Assembly: GCA_021776375.1 (NCBI GenBank)
Contig: JAJFGA010000074.1
Location: 1 to 64,000 of the forward strand
Reading direction: 5' to 3'
Source: Hyphococcus sp.
GTDB taxonomy: Bacteria > Pseudomonadota > Alphaproteobacteria > Caulobacterales > Parvularculaceae
Length of the DNA stretch: 64,000 nucleotides
Under the pieces are notes generated by a model that did not search any database, was not told the DNA's origin, and saw only the letters and a program-made list of their open reading frames with translations. A program made the translations under genes and the position numbers. Numbering within the stretch: position 1 is the stretch's first letter; every line of letters starts with the position of its first letter. Shown here in pieces: positions 52,238 through 61,082 of the stretch.

Positions 52238-55200
52238 TCAGCCGGCAGCTTGCTTGTCCGCCGCTGGCTTTGCCCATTTCCTTAAAATCGCTTCCAGCTT
52301 GTCCTGCTTGACCGGCTTGGGCAAATAGTCGTCCATGCCGGCGTCGAGGCAGCGCTGGCGGTCTTCGCGCATGGCATGCGCGGTAACGCCGATGATCGGG
52401 ATATGCTCGCCGGTTTTTTTTTGGCGCCGCCGGATTAGGTTCGTCGCCTGGCCGCCATCCATTTCCGGCATCGATACATCCATCAAAACGATATCAAATT
52501 GGCCGGACTTGTATTTGCTGACGACGACTTTGCCATTTTCCGCGATGGTGACGTTGCAGCCGATCTTTTCCAGCATTGCCTTGATGACCATCTGGTTGAC
52601 GGTGTTGTCTTCGGCGACAAGCACGTCCAGCCCCAAATTGCTCGGCGCAATGGCGTCGCTTTTCGGCTCGGCTGTCTTCCCAACCGCCTGCGAAAGAGCC
52701 GCCGCCATGCCGGTTAAGCGTTCTGCTGCGTTTTCATTGATCGCCGTTAGAATTGAATTGAGCAACATAGACGCACGCGCTGGCTTGACCAGATAGGCGG
52801 AAAATAAGTTCCCAGCCAGGCCCTTGGGGTCGCCTTTGCGGCCAGCTGAAGTCAGGAGAATAAGCGGCGTCTCGGCGATCGCCGGTTCGGCTTTGATCAT
52901 TTTCGCGAGCGTGACGCCGTCAATATTGGGCATTTGAAAATCTAGAACTGCAACCGCATAGGGAGCACCGTCTGCGGCGGCAGCGGTCAACGCATCAAGC
53001 GCATCTTTTGCGGACGCAAATGCGTCGGCTTTCAGGCCCCACGACGCCAGCTGTTCCAACAAAATTGTGCGATTGACTTCATTATCGTCAACAATCAACG
53101 CACGCATATTTTCAAGTGTAGCTGGTCGCGCGACCACATTTTCGTGGGCCGAAGCATCTATTGCGAGCGGTAGGGCGATGGTGAAGGTCGAGCCCTTGCC
53201 GGCCTCGCTCGTCAGCGAAATTTCGCCGCCCAGCGCCTCAACCATTTTACGGCTGATCGCAAGGCCAAGGCCGGCGCCGTCAAAGCGCCGCGCGGAGGAG
53301 CCGTCGACTTGTTCAAATTCTTCGAAGATAGAGTTCTGCTGTTCTTCGGGGATGCCGCAACCGGTATCGGTAACGGAAATGACCACCGATGCGATCTCGC
53401 CGCGACGTTTGCCGGAGACCTCCAGCAGAATATGACCTTCTTCAGTAAACTTCACGGCGTTGCCGACCAGGTTGGTGATGATCTGCCGGATGCGGCCAGG
53501 ATCACCGATGAATGCGCTTCCAAGTTCAGGATCGTAGCGCACCATCATCTCAAGGCCTTTCTTCTCGACCTGCAGGGCGAGGAGGGTCGCTACATCCTCA
53601 ATGGACTCCCGCAGATCAAAAGCCTCGGCGGCAAGCTTGAGCTTGCCGGCCTCAAGTCGTGAGAAATCAAGGATATCGTTGATGATTTTCAACAGCGCAT
53701 CGCCGGAGCTGACGATGACGTTGGCCATGCTTGCCTGTTTCTCGGTAAGGTTCGTATCGAGAAGAAGTGACGCCATGCCGACAACACCATTCATGGGCGT
53801 GCGAATTTCGTGGCTCATATTGGCGAGAAACTCAGATTTCGTTCGGTTCGCGGTTTCAGCCGCGTCTTTTGAAACCAAAAGTTCTTCGGAAAGTTCGCGC
53901 AGTTCGTCTTCGCGTTGCTGTGCTGCGGTTATGTCATTATAGGTGGATACGAAACCGCCATTTGGCAGGACGCGTATAATTTCCTCTACGATTGTCCCGT
54001 CTTTCTGGCGACGAGTGGCGCGAAACAGACCGGTCGACTTTATAGCCTTGAAGCATTGCGTGAAATATTCGTTGCTGGTAGCGAATTCATAAAGGCCATG
54101 GCGAATGCCGATTTCAAGCACTGGCTTAATGCTGAGGCCGGGCGCCCACATTTCCTGTGGCAAGCCGGAGGTGCGCCAGGCTTTGTTGTTGAGATCTATG
54201 ATATTAAAGTCTTGATCCATTACCACAACGCCATGCGCCATGGATTCCAGAACCTCTTTTAAAAGCCGGGATTTGGCCTCAATTACGGCGGTGCGCATCT
54301 GGATGGTTTGTTCAAGCTTGGCGTTGTTTTCTTCAAGTTGCCGGCGTGCGGCGGCGGCTTCCTCGCGCGCGGCGATGCGCTGACTGATGTCTCGCGTTAC
54401 GCCTCGAAAACCTTTGAAATTTCCGCCTTCATCATAAATCGGTTTCGCGCTACATTCAGCCCACATCACAGAACCGTCTTCGCGCCGGATGCTGTGAAGC
54501 AATCCGTTCATGGCTTTGCGAGTTTTAAACGCGTTTATAAATTCACTCTGCTGTACATTCACCGTACTCTCACCGGATTCGCCAACTTTTTTGCCGACAA
54601 GCTTTTGGTGATCGAATCCGGTCAATATGCGGGCGCGATCAGAGATGTAGCGGTAGCGCAGATCCGCATCTATTTCCCAGGCCCAATCTCCGGCGCTGTC
54701 TGCAAAGTCGCGCTGTCTTTCCTCGCTTTGTCGAAGGCGCAGCTCAGCATCGACTTGCTTGGTGATGTCGCGGCTCCACCCAACATAGCCGGCAAAATTT
54801 CCTAAGGAATCGAATTTTGGCTGTCCGCTTGAAGACAGGTGCACCACTGAGCCGTCAGACCGCATTAACGAAAAGGGAAGATCTGCGAATGGCGCCTGTT
54901 CCTCGTCGGACTTGCGGACGGTTTCGGCAATGTCATTGCCAACGCCATTTTGTTGCAAAATTGCGGGCAAGCGCCGACCAATGACATCGCAGACTTTAAT
55001 GCCGGTGACTATCTCGAAATTTGCGGAGATATAGGTCAGCTCGCCCTTAGCATTGCGCTCCCATGCCCAGTCGGATGTGCTTTCAATAAAGGCGCGTAAA
55101 TTGTTACGGGCTTCTTCGGCCAGATGCCTCTTCTCGTTTTCCGCGATACACATGTCGGTGATCAGCTTGCCATTGCGTTCCGTTTGTCGCGCGCCAATCA

Positions 55201-55756
55201 CGATTGCGCACAGCAATATGGCTCCGAAAGCCGCCAATTGCAGTTCCCAGGATAAGATCATCAATATACTGAATGGAACAACGCAGAGTATCATCGCTGT
55301 GCGCCCGGCGCGTGGTGTTGCGGCCAAGGAATAGGAACTGCCGATGCCGCAGAAGCCGCACCATAGCGCCAGCAGCACGCATCCGCCAAAGTCGGCATAG
55401 CCAGATAGGTACAATGCTACACCAGAGCAGGTCAGGCTAAGGCCGATTATGCGCGGCATGACGGCATTAACCTGGCGACGCATTTGCGCCGGCGTCATGG
55501 CGTCAATTTTCAAGTTGAGCCAGAACGGTACGCGCAAAAGCGTATAGGACAGTAAAATACCGGAGCTGAAGAGAACAAACCCAGGCGCATCATTGAAAAA
55601 CTGAATACTGAGCACCACACTGCAGAGTGCGATGCCGATCAGAATTCTCGGTAGTTGGCCTTGCATTTCAAGCAGCTGTCGCTCGACGACGATGTCGGGC
55701 GTGTCGTTCGGCGTCGCTTGCAGTAGCGAGCGCTGCAAAAATGTTGAAATACTCAT
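52238..55756 (-). CDS. Hybrid sensor histidine kinase with three PAS and two receiver domains
   Basis: 1172 residues. An N-terminal membrane sensor of about six helices (35-190) is followed by PAS1 (about 222-335), PAS2 (about 345-465), a coiled coil (465-500) and a third PAS-like domain (500-612). HisKA has His649 in NMSHEIRTPMNGVVG; HATPase_c (about 750-865) has NLVGNAVKF, DTGCGI and GAGLGLAIS. REC1 (about 884-1008) has its acceptor at Asp939 (LDFQMPN), and REC2 (about 1044-1165) at Asp1093 (LMDVSMPEMDG). No HPt domain is attached, so an external one is needed. I chose the ATG at 55756; an ATG at 55792 is possible. Probable phosphorelay input to an unlinked regulator. Confidence 0.9.
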   Translation of the reverse strand: MSISTFLQRSLLQATPNDTPDIVVERQLLEMQGQLPRILIGIALCSVVLSIQFFNDAPGFVLFSSGILLSYTLLRVPFWLNLKIDAMTPAQMRRQVNAVMPRIIGLSLTCSGVALYLSGYADFGGCVLLALWCGFCGIGSSYSLAATPRAGRTAMILCVVPFSILMILSWELQLAAFGAILLCAIVIGARQTERNGKLITDMCIAENEKRHLAEEARNNLRAFIESTSDWAWERNAKGELTYISANFEIVTGIKVCDVIGRRLPAILQQNGVGNDIAETVRKSDEEQAPFADLPFSLMRSDGSVVHLSSSGQPKFDSLGNFAGYVGWSRDITKQVDAELRLRQSEERQRDFADSAGDWAWEIDADLRYRYISDRARILTGFDHQKLVGKKVGESGESTVNVQQSEFINAFKTRKAMNGLLHSIRREDGSVMWAECSAKPIYDEGGNFKGFRGVTRDISQRIAAREEAAAARRQLEENNAKLEQTIQMRTAVIEAKSRLLKEVLESMAHGVVVMDQDFNIIDLNNKAWRTSGLPQEMWAPGLSIKPVLEIGIRHGLYEFATSNEYFTQCFKAIKSTGLFRATRRQKDGTIVEEIIRVLPNGGFVSTYNDITAAQQREDELRELSEELLVSKDAAETANRTKSEFLANMSHEIRTPMNGVVGMASLLLDTNLTEKQASMANVIVSSGDALLKIINDILDFSRLEAGKLKLAAEAFDLRESIEDVATLLALQVEKKGLEMMVRYDPELGSAFIGDPGRIRQIITNLVGNAVKFTEEGHILLEVSGKRRGEIASVVISVTDTGCGIPEEQQNSIFEEFEQVDGSSARRFDGAGLGLAISRKMVEALGGEISLTSEAGKGSTFTIALPLAIDASAHENVVARPATLENMRALIVDDNEVNRTILLEQLASWGLKADAFASAKDALDALTAAAADGAPYAVAVLDFQMPNIDGVTLAKMIKAEPAIAETPLILLTSAGRKGDPKGLAGNLFSAYLVKPARASMLLNSILTAINENAAERLTGMAAALSQAVGKTAEPKSDAIAPSNLGLDVLVAEDNTVNQMVIKAMLEKIGCNVTIAENGKVVVSKYKSGQFDIVLMDVSMPEMDGGQATNLIRRRQKKTGEHIPIIGVTAHAMREDRQRCLDAGMDDYLPKPVKQDKLEAILRKWAKPAADKQAAG

Positions 55757-56033
55757 ATCCGTGATCACTCTCGGGAAAACCCGGCGAAGCATCGTCAAAT
55801 ATGATTAATTCAGCGTTTAACGCGAGTGTTTATGCGCTATTTCAGGCCATGCGGTATGTATTGATTATTATGGAGTAACGTATCGGAAGGATTTATGAAT
55901 GCGGAATGAAGAATCCAGCTGACGAACACTCGCCAAACGCAGTTTCCCGCCGCTCATACTCGATCTGATGCAAACAATTGCGCAATAGGGTATAGAAGCG
56001 CCAAAGGACGTTGTGCGGTTTTAAGAGGTTCAG

Positions 56034-56660
56034 ATGCAGAGATTTGCCGATGGCGTGTTGCGGTTCCAAAAAGATGTGTTTCCAACGAAAAAAGCGCTGT
56101 TTGAGGCTTTGAGCGACGGCCAGTCGCCTGACGCACTGTTCGTGACCTGTTCAGATTCGCGTATCGAGACCGGCATGCTCACGCAGTCGGAACCGGGTGA
56201 GTTATTTGTCTGCCGTAATGTAGGCAACATCGTACCACCCCACACGGAGCACACCGGCGGCGTGACCGCATCGCTGGAATTTGCAGCGGCGGTTCTCAAA
56301 GTGCCGCATATCGTTATCTGCGGGCATACCTGCTGCGGCGCGATGGAAGCGGCGATGGGGATGCAAGATCTTTCTGATCTTCCCCATGTTCGTCGCTGGC
56401 TGTATTTTACTGAAAAAGCAGTCAAAATTGTAGAGCAGGCCGGGCAGGGGAAAACGACAGCAGAAAAGCAGGATATGCTGACGGAACAAAATGTGATCTT
56501 ACAGCTTGACCATCTCAAAACGCACCCAACAGTTGCTGAAAGGCTGAATAGCGGCGAGCTTACGCTTCACGGCTGGGTCTATCATATTGAAACCGGCGAT
56601 GTGCGCGTTTTCGATGCGCAACAGAAGCTATTTATTCCGGCTGCAGATTATTATGCGTGA
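56034..56660 (+). CDS. Beta-class carbonic anhydrase
   Basis: 208-residue zinc enzyme interconverting carbon dioxide and bicarbonate. The zinc ligands are Cys39, His98 and Cys101 (VTCSDSRI and CGHTCCGAM), with the Asp41/Arg43 catalytic dyad; NVGNIVPP and GGVTASLEFAAAVLKV are also typical. Length is normal for the bacterial plant-type beta enzyme. It supplies bicarbonate for carboxylases in air and may assist propionyl-CoA carboxylation after valine degradation (inference). ATG at 56034 follows AGAGG. Divergent from the hybrid kinase gene. Confidence 0.95.
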   Translation: MQRFADGVLRFQKDVFPTKKALFEALSDGQSPDALFVTCSDSRIETGMLTQSEPGELFVCRNVGNIVPPHTEHTGGVTASLEFAAAVLKVPHIVICGHTCCGAMEAAMGMQDLSDLPHVRRWLYFTEKAVKIVEQAGQGKTTAEKQDMLTEQNVILQLDHLKTHPTVAERLNSGELTLHGWVYHIETGDVRVFDAQQKLFIPAADYYA

Positions 56661-56681
56661 GAGCGCGTCTCTTGCCGCAAT

Positions 56682-57296
56682 TTAGCCCGGTCCGTTGAGG
56701 CGAAATGCTGGCCACGAGGTGGTGGTCTGCTGCATGGGTATGCCGCCGCCATAACCTGGCGTTTCCTTCTCGCTTAAAGTGTCTTCTATGAAGGCCGCTA
56801 CCATGATCGGTATGTCTGAGACGATGGAGCAATCGGGATATCCGTTGCCGTCAGCTTTCGGCAGCACCTCTAGACGCCAATAGGAATTTTTAGCGACCTG
56901 TTTGATCCCGGCGTCGCGCGTATCAAGGCGGGCGTTTGCCCCACATTCGACCCGTGCGCGGGCGGATTTTGTTATGGACGGATTAAAGATCGAAAGCGTC
57001 ATTCTGCGCTGGGAGTGGCGGTAGCCTACCACCTGGGTACGACCATTACGCGTTTCCTGAATTTGGTTGAGGGATAAGTTCCCGATACGGATCGGATGCA
57101 CGCGCCAGCGGGAGCCGGAGTCTGGCGGTGCAACGTCTGACAACGTCGTGACCGCCTGGCTTTGCGTCGTCGTGGCCGATTGCGTTTCCGGGCTAACGGG
57201 TATTGGCAATTGTATTGGCGGCAGTTTGCTTGGCGTCTGCGCCAGCGCGGCTGCGGCAAGGAAGGCAAGAATTGAGGTCAGGACAACGATTCGCAC
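56682..57296 (-). CDS. Hypothetical secreted protein
   Basis: 204 residues beginning with a signal peptide (RIVVLTSILAFLAAAALAQ/TPS). A Pro/Thr/Ser-rich linker (about 22-55) is followed by a compact domain with two cysteines (ARVECGANARL, GYPDCSIVSD) and the pattern NLSLNQIQETRNGRTQVVGYRH. No known family. The GTG start at 57296 has a good GGGGAG site 7 bases upstream; an ATG at 57332 has none. It stands alone between the helicase and carbonic anhydrase genes and converges on the latter. Confidence 0.65.
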   Translation of the reverse strand: MRIVVLTSILAFLAAAALAQTPSKLPPIQLPIPVSPETQSATTTQSQAVTTLSDVAPPDSGSRWRVHPIRIGNLSLNQIQETRNGRTQVVGYRHSQRRMTLSIFNPSITKSARARVECGANARLDTRDAGIKQVAKNSYWRLEVLPKADGNGYPDCSIVSDIPIMVAAFIEDTLSEKETPGYGGGIPMQQTTTSWPAFRLNGPG

Positions 57297-57361
57297 GATA
57301 TTTCTCCCCGATATGAATGCTAACAGGGGCATGCTAACACAAGGCTCGTTGCAGGTTAAGT

Positions 57362-58447
57362 TCAGCGCACCAGCGTCAACCGTTTGGCCGCACGGGTGAC
57401 GCCGGTGTAGAGCCAGCGCGCGCTATGCTCGCGAAACATATAGCTTTCATCGAACAGAACGACGTCGTCCCATTGCGAGCCTTGTGATTTATGGACGGTG
57501 AGGGCGTAGCCATAGTCGAACTCATCGGCGCCTTTGCGCTGCTCCCATGGGACTGTTTCCGGGCCGGTGAGAAAAAATGTCCGTGGCACGGAGACAGTCA
57601 CCGCCTTGCCGCCTTCTTCGGGACGCACCGAAAAGCGCACGCGCGCGCCGCGCGGGCTCATCCGCCGGTCGACGGTCCAGATGCCGCCATTCAAAAGGCC
57701 TTTCTTTTTATTGTTCCGTAAACAGACGAGCTTTTCGCCGGCTTCGGGCGACGGGTCGGTATGGCCGTGTAATTCGCGTAAGCGATCATTATAGCGCTTA
57801 CGGGTGCGGTTGGCGCCGACAAGGATCTGGTCCGCGGCCATGATCTCTTCCGTCGTGATATCCTGCTTGCTGATTATGCGGCATTCATCGGACTGCTCGT
57901 CAAACGTCTCGCCCTCGCGGATCGCCATAGAGAGGCGGATGATCGGGTTGTCCGCCGCCTGGCGGTGAATTTCTGTCAGCATGAAATCCGGTCCGGCCTC
58001 GGTGAAAAACCCACCCCCTTTAACCGGCGGCAGCTGCGCCGGATCGCCGAGCACCAGCACCTTCTTGCCGAAAGAGAGCAGGTCGCGGCCAAGCTCTTCG
58101 TCGACCATTGAGCATTCATCGATAATGATGAGGTCGGCTTTCGAGGCTGGCGCGTCATGGCGCAGGGTGAACATTGGTTCGTTATCTTCTTCGCCGCCGG
58201 CGGGACGATAGATGAGGGCGTGGATGGTCGAGGCGCCGACGCACCCCTTTTGGCGCATCACATGCGCGGCCTTGCCGGTGAAGGCGGCAAAAGCAACCTC
58301 GCCGCCCGCATGTTCGGCGAGATGGCGCGCCAGCGTCGTCTTGCCCGCGCCGGCATAGCCGAACAGGCGAAAGACTTGCGCGCCGCCATCTTTCAGCCAG
58401 CGATCGACAGCGAGGAGAGCGGCGTCCTGTTCAGGTGACCAGTTCAT
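57362..58447 (-). CDS. RecD/Dda-like superfamily 1 DNA helicase
   Basis: 361-residue SF1B helicase resembling RecD2 and the T4 Dda group without the long N-terminal extension. Walker A is GYAGAGKTT (about 30-38) and Walker B LIIIDECSMVDEEL. VLGDPAQLPPV is motif III and HRQAADNPIIRLSMAIREG contains motif IV. YALTVHKSQGSQWDDVVLFDES is motif V and VTRAAKRLTLVR ends the protein with motif VI. Such enzymes move 5' to 3' on single-stranded DNA. Its ATG overlaps the stop of the upstream esterase as ATGA, an odd functional partner. Confidence 0.9.
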   Translation of the reverse strand: MNWSPEQDAALLAVDRWLKDGGAQVFRLFGYAGAGKTTLARHLAEHAGGEVAFAAFTGKAAHVMRQKGCVGASTIHALIYRPAGGEEDNEPMFTLRHDAPASKADLIIIDECSMVDEELGRDLLSFGKKVLVLGDPAQLPPVKGGGFFTEAGPDFMLTEIHRQAADNPIIRLSMAIREGETFDEQSDECRIISKQDITTEEIMAADQILVGANRTRKRYNDRLRELHGHTDPSPEAGEKLVCLRNNKKKGLLNGGIWTVDRRMSPRGARVRFSVRPEEGGKAVTVSVPRTFFLTGPETVPWEQRKGADEFDYGYALTVHKSQGSQWDDVVLFDESYMFREHSARWLYTGVTRAAKRLTLVR

Positions 58448-59274
58448 TTGCTGTCGGACCGAGTGTTTTCAAACATCCAGCGCAGCCCTTTGCGATAGAC
58501 GTTGGTCAGTCCTGCGGCATGGGTTTCATTTTCTAAGGTGACTGTCTTTAGACTCCAGGGCAAAGAGGGTTGATTTTCGAGATGTTCGAAGAGTTCAAGC
58601 GTTTCGGCGCGCAAAGATGGCCAGTCGTTCGAGCCGTTGGCGAAAAAAAGATTGCTCTTTGTTGTGGAGGGGTTCTCGAAAGCTTTGAAAAAGAACTCTT
58701 TGTTGGGCGAGAGGGATGGATTGCTGGCGATATGACCCCAGAATAGGCTTGGGTCCGTATAGGCTGTGTACAAAACAAAATGCGCACCGCGCGACTGCCC
58801 TACGATGACGCGGCGGTTCGGGTCGGCAGGGTAATGCGCCTCAATGTGTGGAATGAGCTCGTTTTTCAGGAAAAGTTGGTAATCATCGGCCCGCCCATTT
58901 CCGCCTTGCGTTGGCGTTGTGTAATCGACGCCGCGAAAATTTCCGTTATCGGGATCATGGGTTCCATAAGATATGCCGACCACGATTGATTCGTCGATTG
59001 CCGGTTCATCAAAGGCCAAGAGAAGATGGTATGACGCAATTAGCGGGAAAGTGATGTCGCCGTCCAACAGGTAGATGACCGGGTACTTTTTATCCGCTTC
59101 GACGTCTTCAGGAAGCCGCACAAAGATATGAAAGGGCCGCTCCATCACTTCTGAGTCAAAAAGGCGGTAATCAGGATTGTGCAACCCCGCCAGGTAATCA
59201 AGTCGATCAGCTTTCGCTGATGCGATTGTAAGAACCATTGAAATGAATAGAGGTGGAAACAGCTTTTTCATCAT
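58444..59274 (-). CDS. Secreted esterase D/enterochelin-esterase-like hydrolase
   Basis: 276-residue alpha/beta hydrolase of the esterase (PF00756-type) family. A signal peptide (about 1-22, ASAKA/DRL) directs export. VIYLLDGD and SIVVGISYGTHDPD are family segments, the nucleophile Ser is in IVGQSRGAHFVLY, and a His near the end (NETHAAGLTNV) would complete the triad. Homologues include siderophore esterases and acyl-ester hydrolases. The substrate is unknown. ATG at 59274 follows AAGGT. Translation of the downstream helicase gene is coupled to it. Confidence 0.82.
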   Translation of the reverse strand: MMKKLFPPLFISMVLTIASAKADRLDYLAGLHNPDYRLFDSEVMERPFHIFVRLPEDVEADKKYPVIYLLDGDITFPLIASYHLLLAFDEPAIDESIVVGISYGTHDPDNGNFRGVDYTTPTQGGNGRADDYQLFLKNELIPHIEAHYPADPNRRVIVGQSRGAHFVLYTAYTDPSLFWGHIASNPSLSPNKEFFFKAFENPSTTKSNLFFANGSNDWPSLRAETLELFEHLENQPSLPWSLKTVTLENETHAAGLTNVYRKGLRWMFENTRSDSK

Positions 59275-59443
59275 GAACGTTACCTTTTGCCTGTCGAGCA
59301 GTATTTTGCGAGCGACATGCTTTTCAAGCAATCACCACGCACGCCGATGCGGAAGGACTATCCCGTCATATATCGGCGCTGTTGTGTCAAGGCGTCTTTA
59401 TATCAATGGATCGGTGACTTGAAATCGGTTGGCGATCTCCAAT

Positions 59444-59462
59444 ATACCAACCGTTCGGTACA
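59444..59462. promoter_or_regulatory. Probable TetR operator (autoregulatory)
   Basis: ATACCAACCGTTCGGTACA shares the right half TTCGGTACA and an overall ACC-A-CGTTCGGTAC pattern with the palindrome at 63107-63126. It lies 48 bases before the TetR start codon, in the expected promoter region, so autorepression is likely. Confidence 0.65.
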
Positions 59463-59509
59463 GTGAGCCCCAACCAGTCAAGCGATTAAGCCATTCAAGT
59501 GATAAAGCC

Positions 59510-60076
59510 ATGCCAGTCATAAAATCATCCCGCGAAGAAGCCGTTGATGCGATCATGAAGGAATTTCGGAAATCCGGATATGATGCGGCCAGCCTCGCCC
59601 GCCTGTCCGCGGCGACCGGCCTCGGCAAGTCGAGCCTTTATCATTATTTCCCGAACGGCAAAGAAGACATGGCCAAAGCCGCGGGCGCCCGCGCCGCTGA
59701 ACTGGTTGTCGAGGCGGTCATCGAGCCGTTGACAGGCGAGGGCGATTTAAAGGCGCGGCTCAACAAGGCGTCGGCGGGGCTTTCGAAATTTTACAATGGC
59801 GGCAAGACGAGCTGCCTCGTTGATCTCTTTACAATCGGCGAGGCGGAAGCGGCGGCGCCGGGCCTTGCCAAATCCATGGCCGAGGCCGTGTTGCGCGCGC
59901 TCGCCAGCGTCGCCGAAGAATCCGGCCACGCGAAAAAGCAAGCAAAGCTCGTCGCCGAACGGGCGGTTATTGAACTCGAGGGCGCCCTCGTCCTCGCCCG
60001 TGCGCTTGGCTCGACACGGCCCTTCCAGCGCATGCTTTCGCGCCTGCCGGAATTACTGCTTGCGAATGAGGGGTGA
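59510..60076 (+). CDS. TetR family transcriptional repressor (LmrA/YxaF-like)
   Basis: 188-residue repressor. The N-terminal helix-turn-helix is SREEAVDAIMKEFRKSGYDAASLARLSAATGLGKSSLYHYF (split here by helices 1-3), followed by PNGKEDMAKAAG as in LmrA/YxaF-type regulators. The C-terminal ligand domain has a Cys (KTSCLVDLF) and the helical dimer interface (ERAVIELEGALVLARALG). ATG at 59510. A half-conserved operator lies upstream of its own start, and a better copy precedes the hydrolase at 63168, so it probably represses itself and that hydrolase. The inducer is unknown. Confidence 0.88.
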   Translation: MPVIKSSREEAVDAIMKEFRKSGYDAASLARLSAATGLGKSSLYHYFPNGKEDMAKAAGARAAELVVEAVIEPLTGEGDLKARLNKASAGLSKFYNGGKTSCLVDLFTIGEAEAAAPGLAKSMAEAVLRALASVAEESGHAKKQAKLVAERAVIELEGALVLARALGSTRPFQRMLSRLPELLLANEG

Positions 60077-60199
60077 GGGTGGGAGTTCGCGCTTGCCGTC
60101 GGGTTCGTACGCAATCAGGCGGCTATTTGCCAATGGCGATCAGTCAGCCACCTATCACAACCGACTGGAGTTGAGTGAATGATGGACACTGCGGATTTC

Positions 60200-60233
60200 G
60201 GGCAGTGTTACAGAATCTGCCCTCATTTTTTTT
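60200..60233 (+). terminator. Rho-independent terminator downstream of the TetR gene
   Basis: GGGCAG (60200-60205) pairs with CTGCCC (60217-60222) across an 11-base loop, followed by TCATTTTTTTT. It lies 124 bases after the tetR-like stop; the bases between (60077-60199) show no gene. The rest of the gap to 60386 is the GntR promoter region. Confidence 0.8.
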
Positions 60234-60386
60234 AGTGTCGCATTCATTCTCGCGCTCATTTTCAGTATCGCAACAACGGTTTTCGATGTTCACAATAATA
60301 AGCTTGAGAGCCAGCGCCTAGGCGTAAGCAGAGTTATCGAAGCCCCCATTCGTTCAGGAAACATGCATACGAATCAGGGGGCTTGC

Positions 60387-61082
60387 ATGCCAATACTGTA
60401 TACAGTATTCAATTATAATATGATTGGACGTCAAAACATAAGCGACGAAATTCGATCCGCTATTGATGAGTTGATTTTTGACGGCAATTTGCCGGCGGCC
60501 AGCCGTATCAATGAAGTTCACCTTGCCGAGAAATTAGGCGTCAGCCGCACGCCGTTGAGGGAAGCTTTGCATGCGCTCGCCGCCGAAAAAATCGTAACTT
60601 GTGTTCCCCGGCGCGGTTTCTTTGTTTCACCGCTTACGGAACAAGAGTTTTGCGATATTTACGCTATTCGCCCGATCATCGACCCAGCCGCGTTAGCACT
60701 GGCTGGCCTGCCTTCAGAGGCGAGAATTGCAAAACTTGAATCACTCGATAAAAAATTAATCAATGCCGCCAACGCAAACGCTGCGGTCGATCTTGATGAC
60801 GCATGGCACTTGGCGCTTCTGGCTGACTGTCCAAACCGTGTACTGATGGACATGGTTCGGAAGATGATTCATCGAACAAGGCGCTATGAACTCGCCTATC
60901 TGCGCGATCAATGCAATGTCGATAACGCAGTTTCGGAGCATGCGGCCGTCATTGATGCGTTGCGCAACGGATCCATGACGACCGCATGCGCTGCTCTTCG
61001 CCGCAACCTCACCAGCGGTAACAAACCGATTCTTGAATGGCTAAGAAACAACAACACTTCGGAAGCGAGTGAAGCATCATGA
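60387..61082 (+). CDS. GntR family regulator, FCD subfamily
   Basis: 231-residue regulator. A winged helix-turn-helix (about 20-75: QNISDEIRSAIDELIFDGNL, LAEKLGVSRTPLREALHALAAEKIV) is followed by an all-helical FCD ligand domain (about 95-220). There the metal/ligand residues are seen as DDAWHLALL and the AVSEHAAVIDAL His. The start is uncertain. ATG at 60387 has an AGGGGG site but its first codons overlie an 18-base palindrome; ATG at 60420 (MIGRQN) leaves the palindrome upstream but has no ribosome site. The stop overlaps the start of the serine hydrolase gene, so the regulator and enzyme are coupled. Confidence 0.86.
   Translation: MPILYTVFNYNMIGRQNISDEIRSAIDELIFDGNLPAASRINEVHLAEKLGVSRTPLREALHALAAEKIVTCVPRRGFFVSPLTEQEFCDIYAIRPIIDPAALALAGLPSEARIAKLESLDKKLINAANANAAVDLDDAWHLALLADCPNRVLMDMVRKMIHRTRRYELAYLRDQCNVDNAVSEHAAVIDALRNGSMTTACAALRRNLTSGNKPILEWLRNNNTSEASEAS
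60392..60409. promoter_or_regulatory. 18-bp perfect palindrome, probable GntR operator
   Basis: AATACTGTATACAGTATT is a perfect palindrome centred on TATA, of the same kind as FCD-GntR sites with a TGTATACA core. It overlaps the first codons of, or lies just before, the GntR gene. Self-control of the GntR-hydrolase unit is the simplest reading. Confidence 0.65.
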
